Source: Thalassobaculaceae bacterium (GTDB lineage: Bacteria > Pseudomonadota > Alphaproteobacteria > Thalassobaculales > Thalassobaculaceae). From it: a DNA stretch of 64,000 bases. The DNA lies in NCBI GenBank assembly GCA_029212785.1, contig JARGOG010000021.1, forward strand, positions 1-64,000, read 5' to 3'. Position 1 is the first letter of the stretch. Each line of letters starts with the position of its first letter. A program made the translations under genes and the position numbers. Below, in pieces: positions 1-8,665 of this stretch. The notes beneath the pieces are model-generated. The model had not been told where the DNA came from and did no database searches. It was given only the letters and a program-made list of their open reading frames with translations.

Positions 1-1029
1 AACGAATTCCTCCGCGACATCTGGTACTTCGCGATGCCCTCGGCGGCGCTGAAGTCCGGTGCGATGCTTGACAAGACTCTGCTGGGCGAGCCGCTGGTGT
101 TCGCGCGGACGTCCGAGGGCGCGGTCTTCGCCCTGCGCGACATCTGCCCGCACCGCGGTATCCCTCTTTCGGATGGCTGGTTCGACGGCAAGGAGGTGGA
201 GTGCTGCTACCACGGCTGGCGCTTCGCTCCGTCCGGCCAGTGCACCTGCATCCCGTCGCTCACCGAAGATCAGGAGATGGATGTCGGCGCGATCCGCGTG
301 CGGCCCTATCCGGTAGAGGAGCGCGGCGGCGGCATCTGGGTCTACATGTCCGCCGACCCGCGCGGTCGCGAGGCCCCGAGGATCGCGCCGCCGGACCTGC
401 CGGAGGTCACGGCCCGGGGGCCGGGCCTGACCGAGCGGATGCTGTTCCCGAGCCATATCGATCACGCGGTGATCGGCCTGATGGACCCGGCGCACGGCCC
501 GTTCGTGCATCAGAGCTGGTGGTGGCGGTCCCGCCGGTCGATCCACGAGAAGGCCAAGCGGTTCGGCCCAGCCGATTTCGGCTTCGCCATGCAGCGTCAT
601 CAGCCGTCCAGCAATTCCGCCGCCTACAAGCTTCTGGGCGGCACGCCGACGACGGAGATCCGGTTCCGCCTTCCTGGCATCCGCATCGAGGATATCGAGG
701 TCGGGACCAAGCGGGTCTGCAACCTGACCACCGTGACGCCGATCGACGCCGAGACCACCGAGATCCATCACATGATGTACTGGAACGTGGGTTGGGCGGC
801 GCCGCTGAAGCCGATCCTGCGGATCTTCGTGCGCAATTTCCTCGGCCAGGACCGCGATGTCGTGGTCAAGCAGCAGCGCGGCCTGAAACATGATCCCAAC
901 CTGATGCTGATCAACGACGCCGACATGCAGGCCAAATGGTACTACCGCCTGAAGAAGGCCTACGGCGCCTGGACCGACGGCGCGTTCGAGAACCCGGTGC
1001 GCGAGACCACACTGCGCTGGCGGAGCTGA
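1..1029 (+). CDS. Rieske 2Fe-2S aromatic-ring-hydroxylating oxygenase, 5' end outside the window
   Basis: Oxygenase component of a Rieske non-haem iron oxygenase, expected to take electrons from a separate reductase. The reading frame is open from base 1, and the first codons (NEFLRDIWYFAMP) are typical N-terminal Rieske sequence, so the gene starts upstream and the ATG at 34 is internal. The 2Fe-2S ligands are visible as CPHRG and CCYHGW about 20 residues apart. The mononuclear iron site fits HIDHAVIGLMDPAHGPF followed by VH. About 343 residues are present, close to full length for this family. No reductase or ferredoxin gene follows; the cyclase gene starts 7 bases downstream. The substrate cannot be read from the sequence. 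The family is sure, the specific reaction unknown. Confidence 0.88.
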   Translation, partial: NEFLRDIWYFAMPSAALKSGAMLDKTLLGEPLVFARTSEGAVFALRDICPHRGIPLSDGWFDGKEVECCYHGWRFAPSGQCTCIPSLTEDQEMDVGAIRVRPYPVEERGGGIWVYMSADPRGREAPRIAPPDLPEVTARGPGLTERMLFPSHIDHAVIGLMDPAHGPFVHQSWWWRSRRSIHEKAKRFGPADFGFAMQRHQPSSNSAAYKLLGGTPTTEIRFRLPGIRIEDIEVGTKRVCNLTTVTPIDAETTEIHHMMYWNVGWAAPLKPILRIFVRNFLGQDRDVVVKQQRGLKHDPNLMLINDADMQAKWYYRLKKAYGAWTDGAFENPVRETTLRWRS

Positions 1030-1036
1030 TCCGGGC

Positions 1037-2320
1037 GTGCGGACCACCGCCGATGTCCTGCGCGACCGCGAGGCGACCGGAATCGCCCTCTTCATCGCTC
1101 TGCAGGTCGCCGGACTGACAATTCTGGCGAGCGGCATCATGCTGTTCGTGTCGCGCGCGGTTCCGCTGACGATCCTGGCGATCACAATCCCGGCGCTGGC
1201 CGGCCTGATCGGTCTGCTGATCATGGTGCGCCGCCGCCGCCGGGTGGCGCTGGCCGGGCATCTGGCCATTGTGGTGGCATTCCTGGCGACCGGGCCGATC
1301 GTCTTCATGGAATGGCAGGGCACGGCAACCTCGGCCGCCTATCTGGTGAAGACCGGCTATCCGATGGGGCTGATTTTGCTGGTCCTGACTGCGACGACGC
1401 TGCAGCCGCATTATCCGGCGGCGGTGACCGTGCTGCTGGTGATCTTCCACACGTTGCTGATCGCGCTCGCCGTCGACGACCCGGCGACCGTGTTCGCTCA
1501 GGCCCGGACCTGGCAGGAGCATCTGATGGGACCGGCGCTGCATCTCGGCCGGGTGGCGAGCGAGATGGCATTCCTGATCGGCACCGGGGCGGTCGTGACC
1601 TTCTCGACCTGGGTCGCGCGGCGTACGGTGCTGTCCGCCGCACGCCTCGAGCAGGCCAACGGTCAGCTGCGCCGCTACTTCTCGCCGGATGTGGCCGAGC
1701 GGGTGGCGACGGCGGATCCCGATTTTCTGCGGCCGGGCGGCAGCCTGCGCTTCGTCGCCGTCCTGGTCTCCGACATCAGCGGCTTCACCGCGCTCTCGGC
1801 GGCCCTTGGACCGGATGCGACCCTGCGGTTCCTAGCCGTTTATCAGAAGCGGATGACAGAGGTGATCTTCCGCAACGGCGGGTCGGTCGATAAATTCATC
1901 GGCGACGGCATCCTCGCCACTTTCGGCGCCACGGGCGAAGCGCCGTTACCCTGTGCCCGGGCGGTGACGGCGGCGACCGAGATGATGGACGCGCTCGATG
2001 AGATCAATGCGGCGCGTATCGTGGCCGGGGCGCCGGCAATCGCCCATCGCATCGGCGTCCATGCCGGCGAGGCCATGGTCGGCAATGTGGGAACGGAGGA
2101 TCGCTTGGAGTTCACGGTGATCGGCGACGTGGTCAACCTGGCCGGGCGGATCGAGCAGGCCTGCAAGGTGACCGGCGACGCGGTCTTGCTGTCGCCGCCG
2201 GTGGTCGATGCCAGTCCGGGTGTTGCCGTCATCTCCCGTGGCCGTCCCGACCTGCCCGGTATCGACACCCCGCCCGAACTCTTCGCCCTGATCAGGCCGA
2301 CCGACCGGGATGCCAGATGA
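1037..2320 (+). CDS. Membrane-anchored class III adenylate/guanylate cyclase
   Basis: Probably makes cAMP from ATP. The N-terminal ~200 residues hold several hydrophobic segments (about six), for example GLTILASGIMLFVSRAVPLTI, so the enzyme is membrane bound. The C-terminal cyclase homology domain has the first metal-binding Asp in VSDISGFTALS, the purine-selecting Lys and second metal Asp in DKFIGDGILATFG, and the transition-state Asn/Arg in VNLAGRIE. A Lys in the first position fits adenylate rather than guanylate specificity. The start is GTG at 1037, just after the oxygenase stop. The stop overlaps the next gene's ATG by 4 bases, so translation with the MFS gene is likely coupled. All catalytic residues appear present. 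The sensed signal is unknown. Confidence 0.88.
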   Translation: MRTTADVLRDREATGIALFIALQVAGLTILASGIMLFVSRAVPLTILAITIPALAGLIGLLIMVRRRRRVALAGHLAIVVAFLATGPIVFMEWQGTATSAAYLVKTGYPMGLILLVLTATTLQPHYPAAVTVLLVIFHTLLIALAVDDPATVFAQARTWQEHLMGPALHLGRVASEMAFLIGTGAVVTFSTWVARRTVLSAARLEQANGQLRRYFSPDVAERVATADPDFLRPGGSLRFVAVLVSDISGFTALSAALGPDATLRFLAVYQKRMTEVIFRNGGSVDKFIGDGILATFGATGEAPLPCARAVTAATEMMDALDEINAARIVAGAPAIAHRIGVHAGEAMVGNVGTEDRLEFTVIGDVVNLAGRIEQACKVTGDAVLLSPPVVDASPGVAVISRGRPDLPGIDTPPELFALIRPTDRDAR

Positions 2321-3543
2321 AAGCGTTCGGTTCGATCGCGCTGGATTGGCGACTGCTGATCTTCGGCTTCCTGATGTCGTTCTCCTCGAGCTTCGGGCAG
2401 ACCTACTTCATCTCCCTGTTCTCGGCTGAATTCCGCGCGGCTTTCGGGCTCACCCATGGCGGCTTCGGCACTCTGTATTCGGCGGCGACGCTGACCAGCG
2501 GCCTGCTGCTGCTCTGGGCCGGTGGGTTGATCGACCGGGTGGACCTGCGGCTATTCGGCAGTGTCGTGCTGATCGGCATCGCCGCTGCCTCCGCACTCGC
2601 CGCCGGGGCCATGGGCCCGGTCACCCTGGTGGTGGTCCTGTTTCTGCTGCGGTTCTTCGGCCAGGGGCTGGCCAGCCACACCGCCGTCACCGCCGTCGCC
2701 CGCTACGCGAACCCGAAGGTGCGCGGCCGGTCGGTCAGCCTCGCCGCCCTCGGATTTCCGGTCGGCGAGGCGATCTGGCCGTCGGTGGCGGTCGCCCTGA
2801 TCGCCCTGATCGGCTGGCGCTGGACCTATGGCGGTGCGGCGCTGCTGGCGATTGCCGTGTTCCTGCCGCTTGCCTTGCTGCTGCTGGCGACCCACGGACG
2901 GCGCCATGCCGAACTGTTGGCGCGCACGACCGATGACGGCGACGGCGATATGCGGCAATGGACCCGAGGCGAGGTCATGCGCGACCCGACCTTCCTGTGG
3001 TCGCTGACCGCGGTGCTGGCGCCATCCTTCATCGTTACCGGCATTCTGTTCCATCAGGTGCACCTGACCGAAACCAAAGGCTGGGACTTGTCGGCCTTCG
3101 CCGCCGGGTATTTCGGCTACGCGGCCCTGCAGATCGCCGTCGCCCTCGTCACCGGTCCGACCATCGACCGCATCGGCGCCCGGCGGGTGGCGCGGGTGTA
3201 TCTGGCCCCGCTGGTGCTCGGTCTGGTGCTGCTGGCCGGATACGACGATGTCTGGGCCGGGCTGTTCTTCCTCGCCATGTGCGGTGCGACCTCGGGGGCG
3301 TCCTCCACCCTGCTCGGCACCCTGTGGGCGGAGATCTACGGCGTGCGGCATCTGGGGGCGATCCGGGCCTTGATCACCGCCTGTTCCGTGGTCTCCAGCG
3401 CCCTGTCCCCGGCCCTCATGGGCTGGGGCCTGGATGCCGGGATCTCGATCGAGGCGATCGCACTGGCCTGTGCGGTCTATCTCGCCGCCGCGATCGGCGT
3501 TCTGCTGACCTTGTTCTCCGGCGCCCGCGCGTCGACGGTGTAG
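2317..3543 (+). CDS. Major facilitator superfamily transporter
   Basis: A 408-residue inner-membrane carrier of the normal MFS length, with about twelve hydrophobic segments and a charged central loop (ATHGRRHAELLARTTDDGDGD) between the two halves. The loop-2/3 signature area reads AGGLIDRVDLR and the loop-8/9 repeat reads TGPTIDRIGARRVARVY, both typical of MFS. It overlaps the cyclase stop by 4 bases (ATGA), so the two belong to one transcript. The general layout resembles oxalate/formate or monocarboxylate-type MFS members, but no substrate residues can be recognised. Substrate and direction of transport are unassigned. Confidence 0.85.
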   Translation: MKAFGSIALDWRLLIFGFLMSFSSSFGQTYFISLFSAEFRAAFGLTHGGFGTLYSAATLTSGLLLLWAGGLIDRVDLRLFGSVVLIGIAAASALAAGAMGPVTLVVVLFLLRFFGQGLASHTAVTAVARYANPKVRGRSVSLAALGFPVGEAIWPSVAVALIALIGWRWTYGGAALLAIAVFLPLALLLLATHGRRHAELLARTTDDGDGDMRQWTRGEVMRDPTFLWSLTAVLAPSFIVTGILFHQVHLTETKGWDLSAFAAGYFGYAALQIAVALVTGPTIDRIGARRVARVYLAPLVLGLVLLAGYDDVWAGLFFLAMCGATSGASSTLLGTLWAEIYGVRHLGAIRALITACSVVSSALSPALMGWGLDAGISIEAIALACAVYLAAAIGVLLTLFSGARASTV

Positions 3544-3644
3544 CGGCCGCCGCGTCACGGGCGCGACGGGTTTCGCCTACCGGGCATTGCCAAGTGCCGG
3601 GCAACCCGCTCTGATTGTCCCTCATGTCAGATTTGGAGGGTGAG

Positions 3645-3938
3645 ATGGCCAAGGCCTACTGGATTTCCGCCTACCGCAAGATCAATGACGCCGACAAGCT
3701 GGCGGCCTACGCCAAGCTGGCGGGCCCGGCGATCGCTGCCGGTGGCGGCAAGTTTCTCGCGCGTGGCCTGCCTGCCAAGACCTACGAAGCGGGACTCTCC
3801 GAGCGAACCGTCCTGATCGAGTTCGAGAGCGTCGCCGCGGCCACCGCTGCGCATGACAGCCCGGCCTACAAGGCCGCCCTGGCCGCCCTTGGCGATGGCG
3901 CGGAGCGCGACATGCGGATCGTGGAAGGCGCTGACTGA
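3645..3938 (+). CDS. DUF1330 family protein
   Basis: A 97-residue cytosolic protein of the DUF1330 family (ferredoxin-like fold, dimeric alpha/beta barrel relatives). Family hallmarks are the opening MAKAYWISAYR, the segment LAAYAKLAGPAI, the glycine-rich turn GGGKFLARG and the tail ERTVLIEF followed by HDSPAYKAAL. I chose ATG 3645 because GGAGG lies about 6 bases upstream (around 3636) and the family begins exactly here; an in-frame TTG at 3615 would add ten residues without a ribosome site. The biochemical role of the family is not established. It stands alone between the MFS gene and a sulfotransferase-like gene. Confidence 0.85.
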   Translation: MAKAYWISAYRKINDADKLAAYAKLAGPAIAAGGGKFLARGLPAKTYEAGLSERTVLIEFESVAAATAAHDSPAYKAALAALGDGAERDMRIVEGAD

Positions 3939-4012
3939 GCATACCCGGCCCGGCGGGTCATTCGTCCGAGGCCACCATTGACGCGCCCCGCGGCCTCGGC
4001 TATCCGGCGACC

Positions 4013-4831
4013 GTGACTTCAGAAGCACCCATTCTCTTCATCGGCGGTCTCGGCGGATCCGGGACCCGCGCGGTGGCCGGCGCGATGATGGCGCTCGGCT
4101 ACTATGCCGGCGGCTGTCTGAATGGGGCCAACGACAATCTGATCTTCACCGAGCTGTTCAAGCGCCCGGACTGGCTCCGCGGCGGCGTGGGCCCGACGGC
4201 GATCGACCGCCGCTTGGCCCTGTTCGAGCGGGTGATGCGTCAGGGGGTGGGCGCGATGTCGGTCCTGCGCTGGCCGGCGCTCTGCCGATTCCGCCGGGAC
4301 CAGGGCGGCGGTCTTTCCGGACAGCCCTCGGCGGTCGGCTGGATGACCAAGGAACCGAACTGCCATCTCTTCGCCGAGCGGATTCTGGAACGCTGGCCGC
4401 AGGCCCTGTTCGCCTATGTCACGCGGCATCCCCTCGACATGGCCTATAGCGACAACAAGGGGCAGCTTGGCAACTGGGGCTGGCTTTTCGACCTGGACCC
4501 GACCGCCTTTACGGCCCCGGAAGCGGCGCAGCTCGAATACTGGATCCGCACCCAGCGGCGGCTCGACAGCCTGCTGGAACGTTATCCGGGGCGGATCCAT
4601 CCGCTGAATTTCGATGCCTTCGCCGTCGATCCCAAGGCCCATGTGAAGGCGCTGGCGGACCGGCTCGGGCTCGAAATCGGGGACGCGGCCCTGACGGCGG
4701 CCGTCTCGGGCGTGGTCCGGCCCGCGACCATCGGACGGTGGCGCGATCGGGACCTGTCCGTCTTCACACCTGATCAGCTGCGTTTCTGTCAGGAGACCGG
4801 TTGGCCTGTCGATCCGACAACGGACGCGTGA
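4013..4831 (+). CDS. Sulfotransferase-like P-loop protein
   Basis: A 272-residue protein that looks like a PAPS-dependent sulfotransferase. The N-terminus reads LFIGGLGGSGTRAVAGAM, matching the 5'-phosphosulfate loop of that superfamily. A central YVTRHPLDMAYSDNKGQLG resembles the 3'-phosphate-binding region (R-x-P-x-D-x-x-x-S). A late RPATIGRWRDRDLSVFTPDQ corresponds to the usual C-terminal R-x-G-x-W motif ahead of a 'D/Q' helix. The start is GTG at 4013 with no convincing ribosome site. The 3' end overlaps the convergent histidine kinase gene by 68 bases. The acceptor (carbohydrate, lipid or small molecule) is unknown. Confidence 0.75.
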   Translation: MTSEAPILFIGGLGGSGTRAVAGAMMALGYYAGGCLNGANDNLIFTELFKRPDWLRGGVGPTAIDRRLALFERVMRQGVGAMSVLRWPALCRFRRDQGGGLSGQPSAVGWMTKEPNCHLFAERILERWPQALFAYVTRHPLDMAYSDNKGQLGNWGWLFDLDPTAFTAPEAAQLEYWIRTQRRLDSLLERYPGRIHPLNFDAFAVDPKAHVKALADRLGLEIGDAALTAAVSGVVRPATIGRWRDRDLSVFTPDQLRFCQETGWPVDPTTDA

Positions 4832-7157
4832 CGCGATCGCCTGCCGCGTCCATCGCCGGCAGGGAGATCTCCACGCGGGTACCGTGGTTGATGATGCTGT
4901 CCAGTGTCACCTGGCCGTTCATGCGCTCGGTCAGGGACTTAACGATCGCGAGGCCGAGGCCGGTTCCTTCGACCGCGTTGTCGTCCGCCGTGGCATTCAT
5001 CGGATTGATACAGCGATAGAACGGGTCAAAGACGTGCGGCAGGTCGCGCGGGGCGATGCCGAGCCCGTCATCGATAATGGTCAGCGTCACTTGGTCGTTT
5101 CGAAGGCCTGTTCCCAGCTCGATCCGGCCGCCTTCTCTGCCGTACTTCGCCGCATTGGTCAGCAGATTGATCAGGATCTGCTTCACCGCGCGTGCGTCGC
5201 CCAGGATCGCTGTCGCCCGACCGGCCGTGCGGGTGACCTGCAGGTCCTGCTGACGCCGCGTCAGGATAGGACGGATGATCGCGAGGGCTTCTTCGATGAC
5301 GCCGTCGAGATCGACCTCTTCCGCCGCCAGGGTCCGGTCGCGCGCGCGGATTGAGGAGAATTCGAGGATGTCCTGGATCAGATCCAGCAGGTGCTGGCCG
5401 GACCGGTTGATGTCGCCGGCGTACTCCTTGAGCTTCGCTTCCTGCAGTTGGAATTCGTCGGTGGTCATCAGTTCCGACAGACCGATGATGGCATTGAGCG
5501 GGGTGCGCAACTCGTGGCTCATGCGCGCGAGGAATGCATCGGCCGCCCGGGCGGAGGCCTCGGCCTTCTCCAGCGCAGCCGTCATCGTTTCCTTGCTTGC
5601 CCGGGCCTGCGAATTGTCGAAGCCAACGATCAGCCGACCGCCATCCGGCGTGGCGCGATCGGTGATCCGGATCCAACGGTCGCCGAAGCGGAAGTCGTTG
5701 GCGGCATCGGCACCGCGATACTGCTCGAGCCGGTCCGCAACCATCCGTTCGACGGCCGCGTCGTCCAATTCCGGACTCCAGCGCCGCACCACGTAGCGGG
5801 TCAGGTCCTCGATTGTTGTCGCACGTCGATGAACCGCCTCGACGTCAATGTCAAAACTCTGCACGAAGGCCTGATTCATGAACCTGACAGTGCCGTCTCT
5901 GTCGAACAGCGCGATCATTTCCTGGATGCCTTCGAGGGCGGCAGCGACCAGCATCGCGTTGACGCGGTTCTGCTCAACGTCGGTGACGTCGCGAGACACG
6001 CCTTCATAGCCTAGGAACTGGCCGTTCTGATCGAAGCGGGGACCGCCGGAGACCGCAATCAGCCGGTCGACCGGGGTCGCGCTCACCCGATAGACGAAAT
6101 CCTGATAGCGCTCGCGGCTGGCGATCGCGTCGCGGTACCGGTCCCATTTCTCCGTCGTCGTGTCTTCGGCGGCGACGTCCTCGCGCCGCAGGCCGACCCG
6201 TTTGCCGTGCGCGACCGCCGGCGCCCCCCAAACCCGCACGAAGCGGTCTTCGGTATCGGTCTCGAAATACCACTGGCCCTGCGACTCAGCGATGGCGAGC
6301 GCCCGCTTTTCGACCTCCTCCGGCGCGGCGGCGCCGGATGTGGAGCTGGCCATTTCGGAGAACAGCGACAACCAGATCACGCGACCGTATGGGTCGACAT
6401 CGGGAAGTCGCTCCAGATGGACCGATTGCGTGCCGCCCCAGGCATTGGCGATCTTGATCTCGCGCCTGAAGGGCTTCATGTCGGCCATGTGCGCATCGAG
6501 CTGGGCGACGATATCCGGATTGAGCGCGGCAAATCCGAACAACTCGTCACAGATCGTTCCGAGCGCGTCCTCCTGGCGGTACCCGGTGACCCGCTCGAAG
6601 GCGGGGCTGGCCCAGAGAATTCTCTGCTCCCGGTCCGTCATGATGACCGCCCGCCGCATTTGGGCTAACGCCCGCTCGTTGCGCCAAGCCTGCAAATCGA
6701 CCCCGGACCTCAGGTCGTCGGAGAGCCGGCCGCGGGTGGCGCCGATGAGGTCGAGGGTGCTGCGGATATCGGCGTCCAGGGCTTCCGCCAGAGCGGCGGA
6801 ATGAAATGTCACGATAGCCGCGCGGTCCGGCCGCTTGTCATATCCGGGCAGACGGAACTCCCGCTGTTCATCCGAGAGGGGGAGGGAATGCGGAGCGAGA
6901 GTCGCCGACCGGGCGGCGGGGAGGCCCGATAACATGCGGACAAGGGTATTCGGATCCGGGAAACAGTCTGCCGATACCGCGATGCTCCCGCCTTCTCGAA
7001 GAAGATGGTGAAATGAGGGAAGAAGTCGGGTCTCCCGATCGCCAGTCGATGCAGAATCGAGGGCAGTATTGTCAGGGTATGCGACTTCAGTGTCTCCCTC
7101 AGGTTCGATGTACTCATCCACCATCAACCGGCCATGCCCTGCTTGAGCGTAAACCAT
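4764..7157 (-). CDS. PAS-domain sensor histidine kinase (orphan)
   Basis: A 797-residue soluble sensor kinase. Order of parts: an N-terminal ~170 residues without a recognised domain but with a DxFPDPNTLVRMLSGLP-like stretch; PAS 1 (AVIMTDREQRILWASPAFERVTGY); PAS 2 (YFETDTEDRFVRVWG to LGYEGVSRDVT); PAS 3 (MIALFDRDGTVRFMNQAF); a HisKA domain with the phospho-acceptor His in FLARMSHELRTPLNAI near residue 547; and an HATPase with N box NLLTNAAKYG, G1 IIDDGLGIAP and G2 GTGLGLAIV. No transmembrane helix or receiver domain is seen. No response regulator lies nearby, so the partner is elsewhere. The first Met at 7157 lacks a strong ribosome site; Met12 is an alternative. The short AT-rich stretch 7158-7195 probably holds the promoter. 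Confidence 0.9.
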   Translation of the reverse strand: MVYAQAGHGRLMVDEYIEPEGDTEVAYPDNTALDSASTGDRETRLLPSFHHLLREGGSIAVSADCFPDPNTLVRMLSGLPAARSATLAPHSLPLSDEQREFRLPGYDKRPDRAAIVTFHSAALAEALDADIRSTLDLIGATRGRLSDDLRSGVDLQAWRNERALAQMRRAVIMTDREQRILWASPAFERVTGYRQEDALGTICDELFGFAALNPDIVAQLDAHMADMKPFRREIKIANAWGGTQSVHLERLPDVDPYGRVIWLSLFSEMASSTSGAAAPEEVEKRALAIAESQGQWYFETDTEDRFVRVWGAPAVAHGKRVGLRREDVAAEDTTTEKWDRYRDAIASRERYQDFVYRVSATPVDRLIAVSGGPRFDQNGQFLGYEGVSRDVTDVEQNRVNAMLVAAALEGIQEMIALFDRDGTVRFMNQAFVQSFDIDVEAVHRRATTIEDLTRYVVRRWSPELDDAAVERMVADRLEQYRGADAANDFRFGDRWIRITDRATPDGGRLIVGFDNSQARASKETMTAALEKAEASARAADAFLARMSHELRTPLNAIIGLSELMTTDEFQLQEAKLKEYAGDINRSGQHLLDLIQDILEFSSIRARDRTLAAEEVDLDGVIEEALAIIRPILTRRQQDLQVTRTAGRATAILGDARAVKQILINLLTNAAKYGREGGRIELGTGLRNDQVTLTIIDDGLGIAPRDLPHVFDPFYRCINPMNATADDNAVEGTGLGLAIVKSLTERMNGQVTLDSIINHGTRVEISLPAMDAAGDRVTRPLSDRQANRSPDRNAADQV

Positions 7158-7290
7158 ATGAAGAAATTTCTTTATGATACATTAATAAACCAACGTGAGA
7201 ACAGCAGACGGCGAGAGCCACCGTCATCCGGCTGTTGCCGCCGCCGGATCGGCGGTGGAGCCGCGGGACGCATGCCGGACATCCGGGGGC

Positions 7291-7758
7291 TCAGAGTTTC
7301 TCGGCGGCCGTCTTCAGGATCGCCTCGACATGAGTGTCGAGTTCTTTGCTCATCTCGGTCAGAGCCTCGACCTCATAGGCGCCGAAGACTTGGCTCGGTC
7401 GGCGGTAGGTCACGAGAGCGCTGCCGTCGTCGGCCTCGGTGACGTAGAGCCGGATCGGCGCCTCGATCCCGGCGGCCGTGCTGGCCTGCAGCATGCGCCG
7501 CGCATAGTCCGGGCGGAAGAACAGGAACACCCGGTTGCCTGGCACGGTCTCTTTGAACGCAGCCTTGATCGCGCAGTCGGCGCAGGCGAGGCCGACGATG
7601 TTGAACCCGTTCTCGGTGATCGCCTCCTTCACGGCGGCGACATAGGGCAGGAACGGTTGGCTGGTTTCGAGACGGATCGTTCCGGAATAGGGGGCCGGCG
7701 CCTCGGCATGTGCCACGGAGGACAGCGTCAGAAGCAGGACCAGAAGCAGGGTACGCAT
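7291..7758 (-). CDS. Exported DUF302 family protein
   Basis: A 155-residue protein with a clear signal peptide (MRTLLLVLLLTLSSVAHA, cleavage expected after AHA) and a DUF302 domain. Typical DUF302 features are the alternating hydrophobic pattern around VAAVKEAITENGFNIVG, the GNRVFLFFRPDYARRML strand-helix unit and IEAPIRLYVTEADDGSALVTYRRPS. I chose the ATG at 7758 because GGAG lies at proper spacing and it places the signal peptide at the N-terminus; an ATG 15 bases upstream is less likely. A Cys pair (GLACADCAIKAAF) is present in the mature part and could bind metal or form a disulfide. The function of the family is not known. Confidence 0.85.
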   Translation of the reverse strand: MRTLLLVLLLTLSSVAHAEAPAPYSGTIRLETSQPFLPYVAAVKEAITENGFNIVGLACADCAIKAAFKETVPGNRVFLFFRPDYARRMLQASTAAGIEAPIRLYVTEADDGSALVTYRRPSQVFGAYEVEALTEMSKELDTHVEAILKTAAEKL

Positions 7759-7891
7759 GGACGGCTCCGTCATGCAGGTTCACCCGGTGATACGGCACCC
7801 GTCGGCTCGCATGAACACAAGTATGCGTGAAGGCCGCGGCCGTGGCTGCCAAGGCGTCTTGAGCGTGAACCCGGGCCGATGGTGCCGGCCG

Positions 7892-8563
7892 CTACACCAC
7901 CGCCCATTTCTGGTACAGGCGGGTGAAGACGTGGTGCAGGCGCAGCCGCTCGGGCTCGCCGGTCGCCTTCGGCAGGGCGCGAATGGCGCAGGACAGGTCA
8001 TAGAGGATCTGGCGTTCCTCATGGCCCGGCACCCGGCTCTGCATCCAGGTGACCACCGCCAGGCGCTGCCCGCGGGTGACCGGATCGACCCGGTGGATAT
8101 AGTGGGTCGGATAGACCACGGCGCCGCCGGCGGCGAGCCGGGTTCTGCTCTGACCGGTCGGGGTCTCCAGCACCAGATCGCCGCCGTCATAGCTGTCGAG
8201 GTCGCTCAGGAAGACGGTGACCGACAGGTCGGTGCGGGTCGCGTGGATCGGCCCGTCGCCCATCACCGGCGCGTCGACGTGATTGCCGTATTCCATCCCC
8301 GGCTCGTAGACGCTTACGATCGGCACCCGAATCTTGTGCGGCAGGGCGAATTCGCGGAAGTCCCGGCTCGCCTGCAGCGCCTTGGTCACCCGTTCGCCGA
8401 CGCGCTGGATCGCCGGGTCGTCGCCGGAGACCTCGAGGTTGCGTTTGACGTTGCGGGCCACCGGGCCGGCGGTCCCCCGACCGTCCAGCAGCCGGGCCTG
8501 CGCCAGATCGTCGCGGATCGCGGCGAGGTCCCCGGTGGAAAGGAGGGTTGGCAGTTGCAGCAT
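7892..8563 (-). CDS. Fe(II)/2-oxoglutarate dioxygenase of the PiuC/YbiX PKHD type
   Basis: A 223-residue dioxygenase whose full length and sequence match the PKHD-type hydroxylases (PiuC/YbiX). Iron ligands are His and Asp of GNHVDAPVM and the distal His of YPTHYIHRVDPV; the 2-oxoglutarate-binding Arg follows in TRGQRLAVVTWMQSRV. The family opening LLSTGDLAAIRDDLAQA and the helix RVGERVTKALQASRDFREFALP are also typical. In other bacteria these proteins are often linked to iron uptake loci, but no TonB receptor is visible here. It is transcribed towards the DUF302 gene and divergently from the TauD-like gene. The true substrate is unknown. Confidence 0.9.
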   Translation of the reverse strand: MLQLPTLLSTGDLAAIRDDLAQARLLDGRGTAGPVARNVKRNLEVSGDDPAIQRVGERVTKALQASRDFREFALPHKIRVPIVSVYEPGMEYGNHVDAPVMGDGPIHATRTDLSVTVFLSDLDSYDGGDLVLETPTGQSRTRLAAGGAVVYPTHYIHRVDPVTRGQRLAVVTWMQSRVPGHEERQILYDLSCAIRALPKATGEPERLRLHHVFTRLYQKWAVV

Positions 8564-8665
8564 CGTCAGTTGTCCATCGCCGGTGCGAGCGGGTCTTGAC
8601 CGCGCAATATCGCGGGAGTGACCATTCCGTCCCTAGGGAAAGAACGTCCTTATAAGGAGGCTTCC

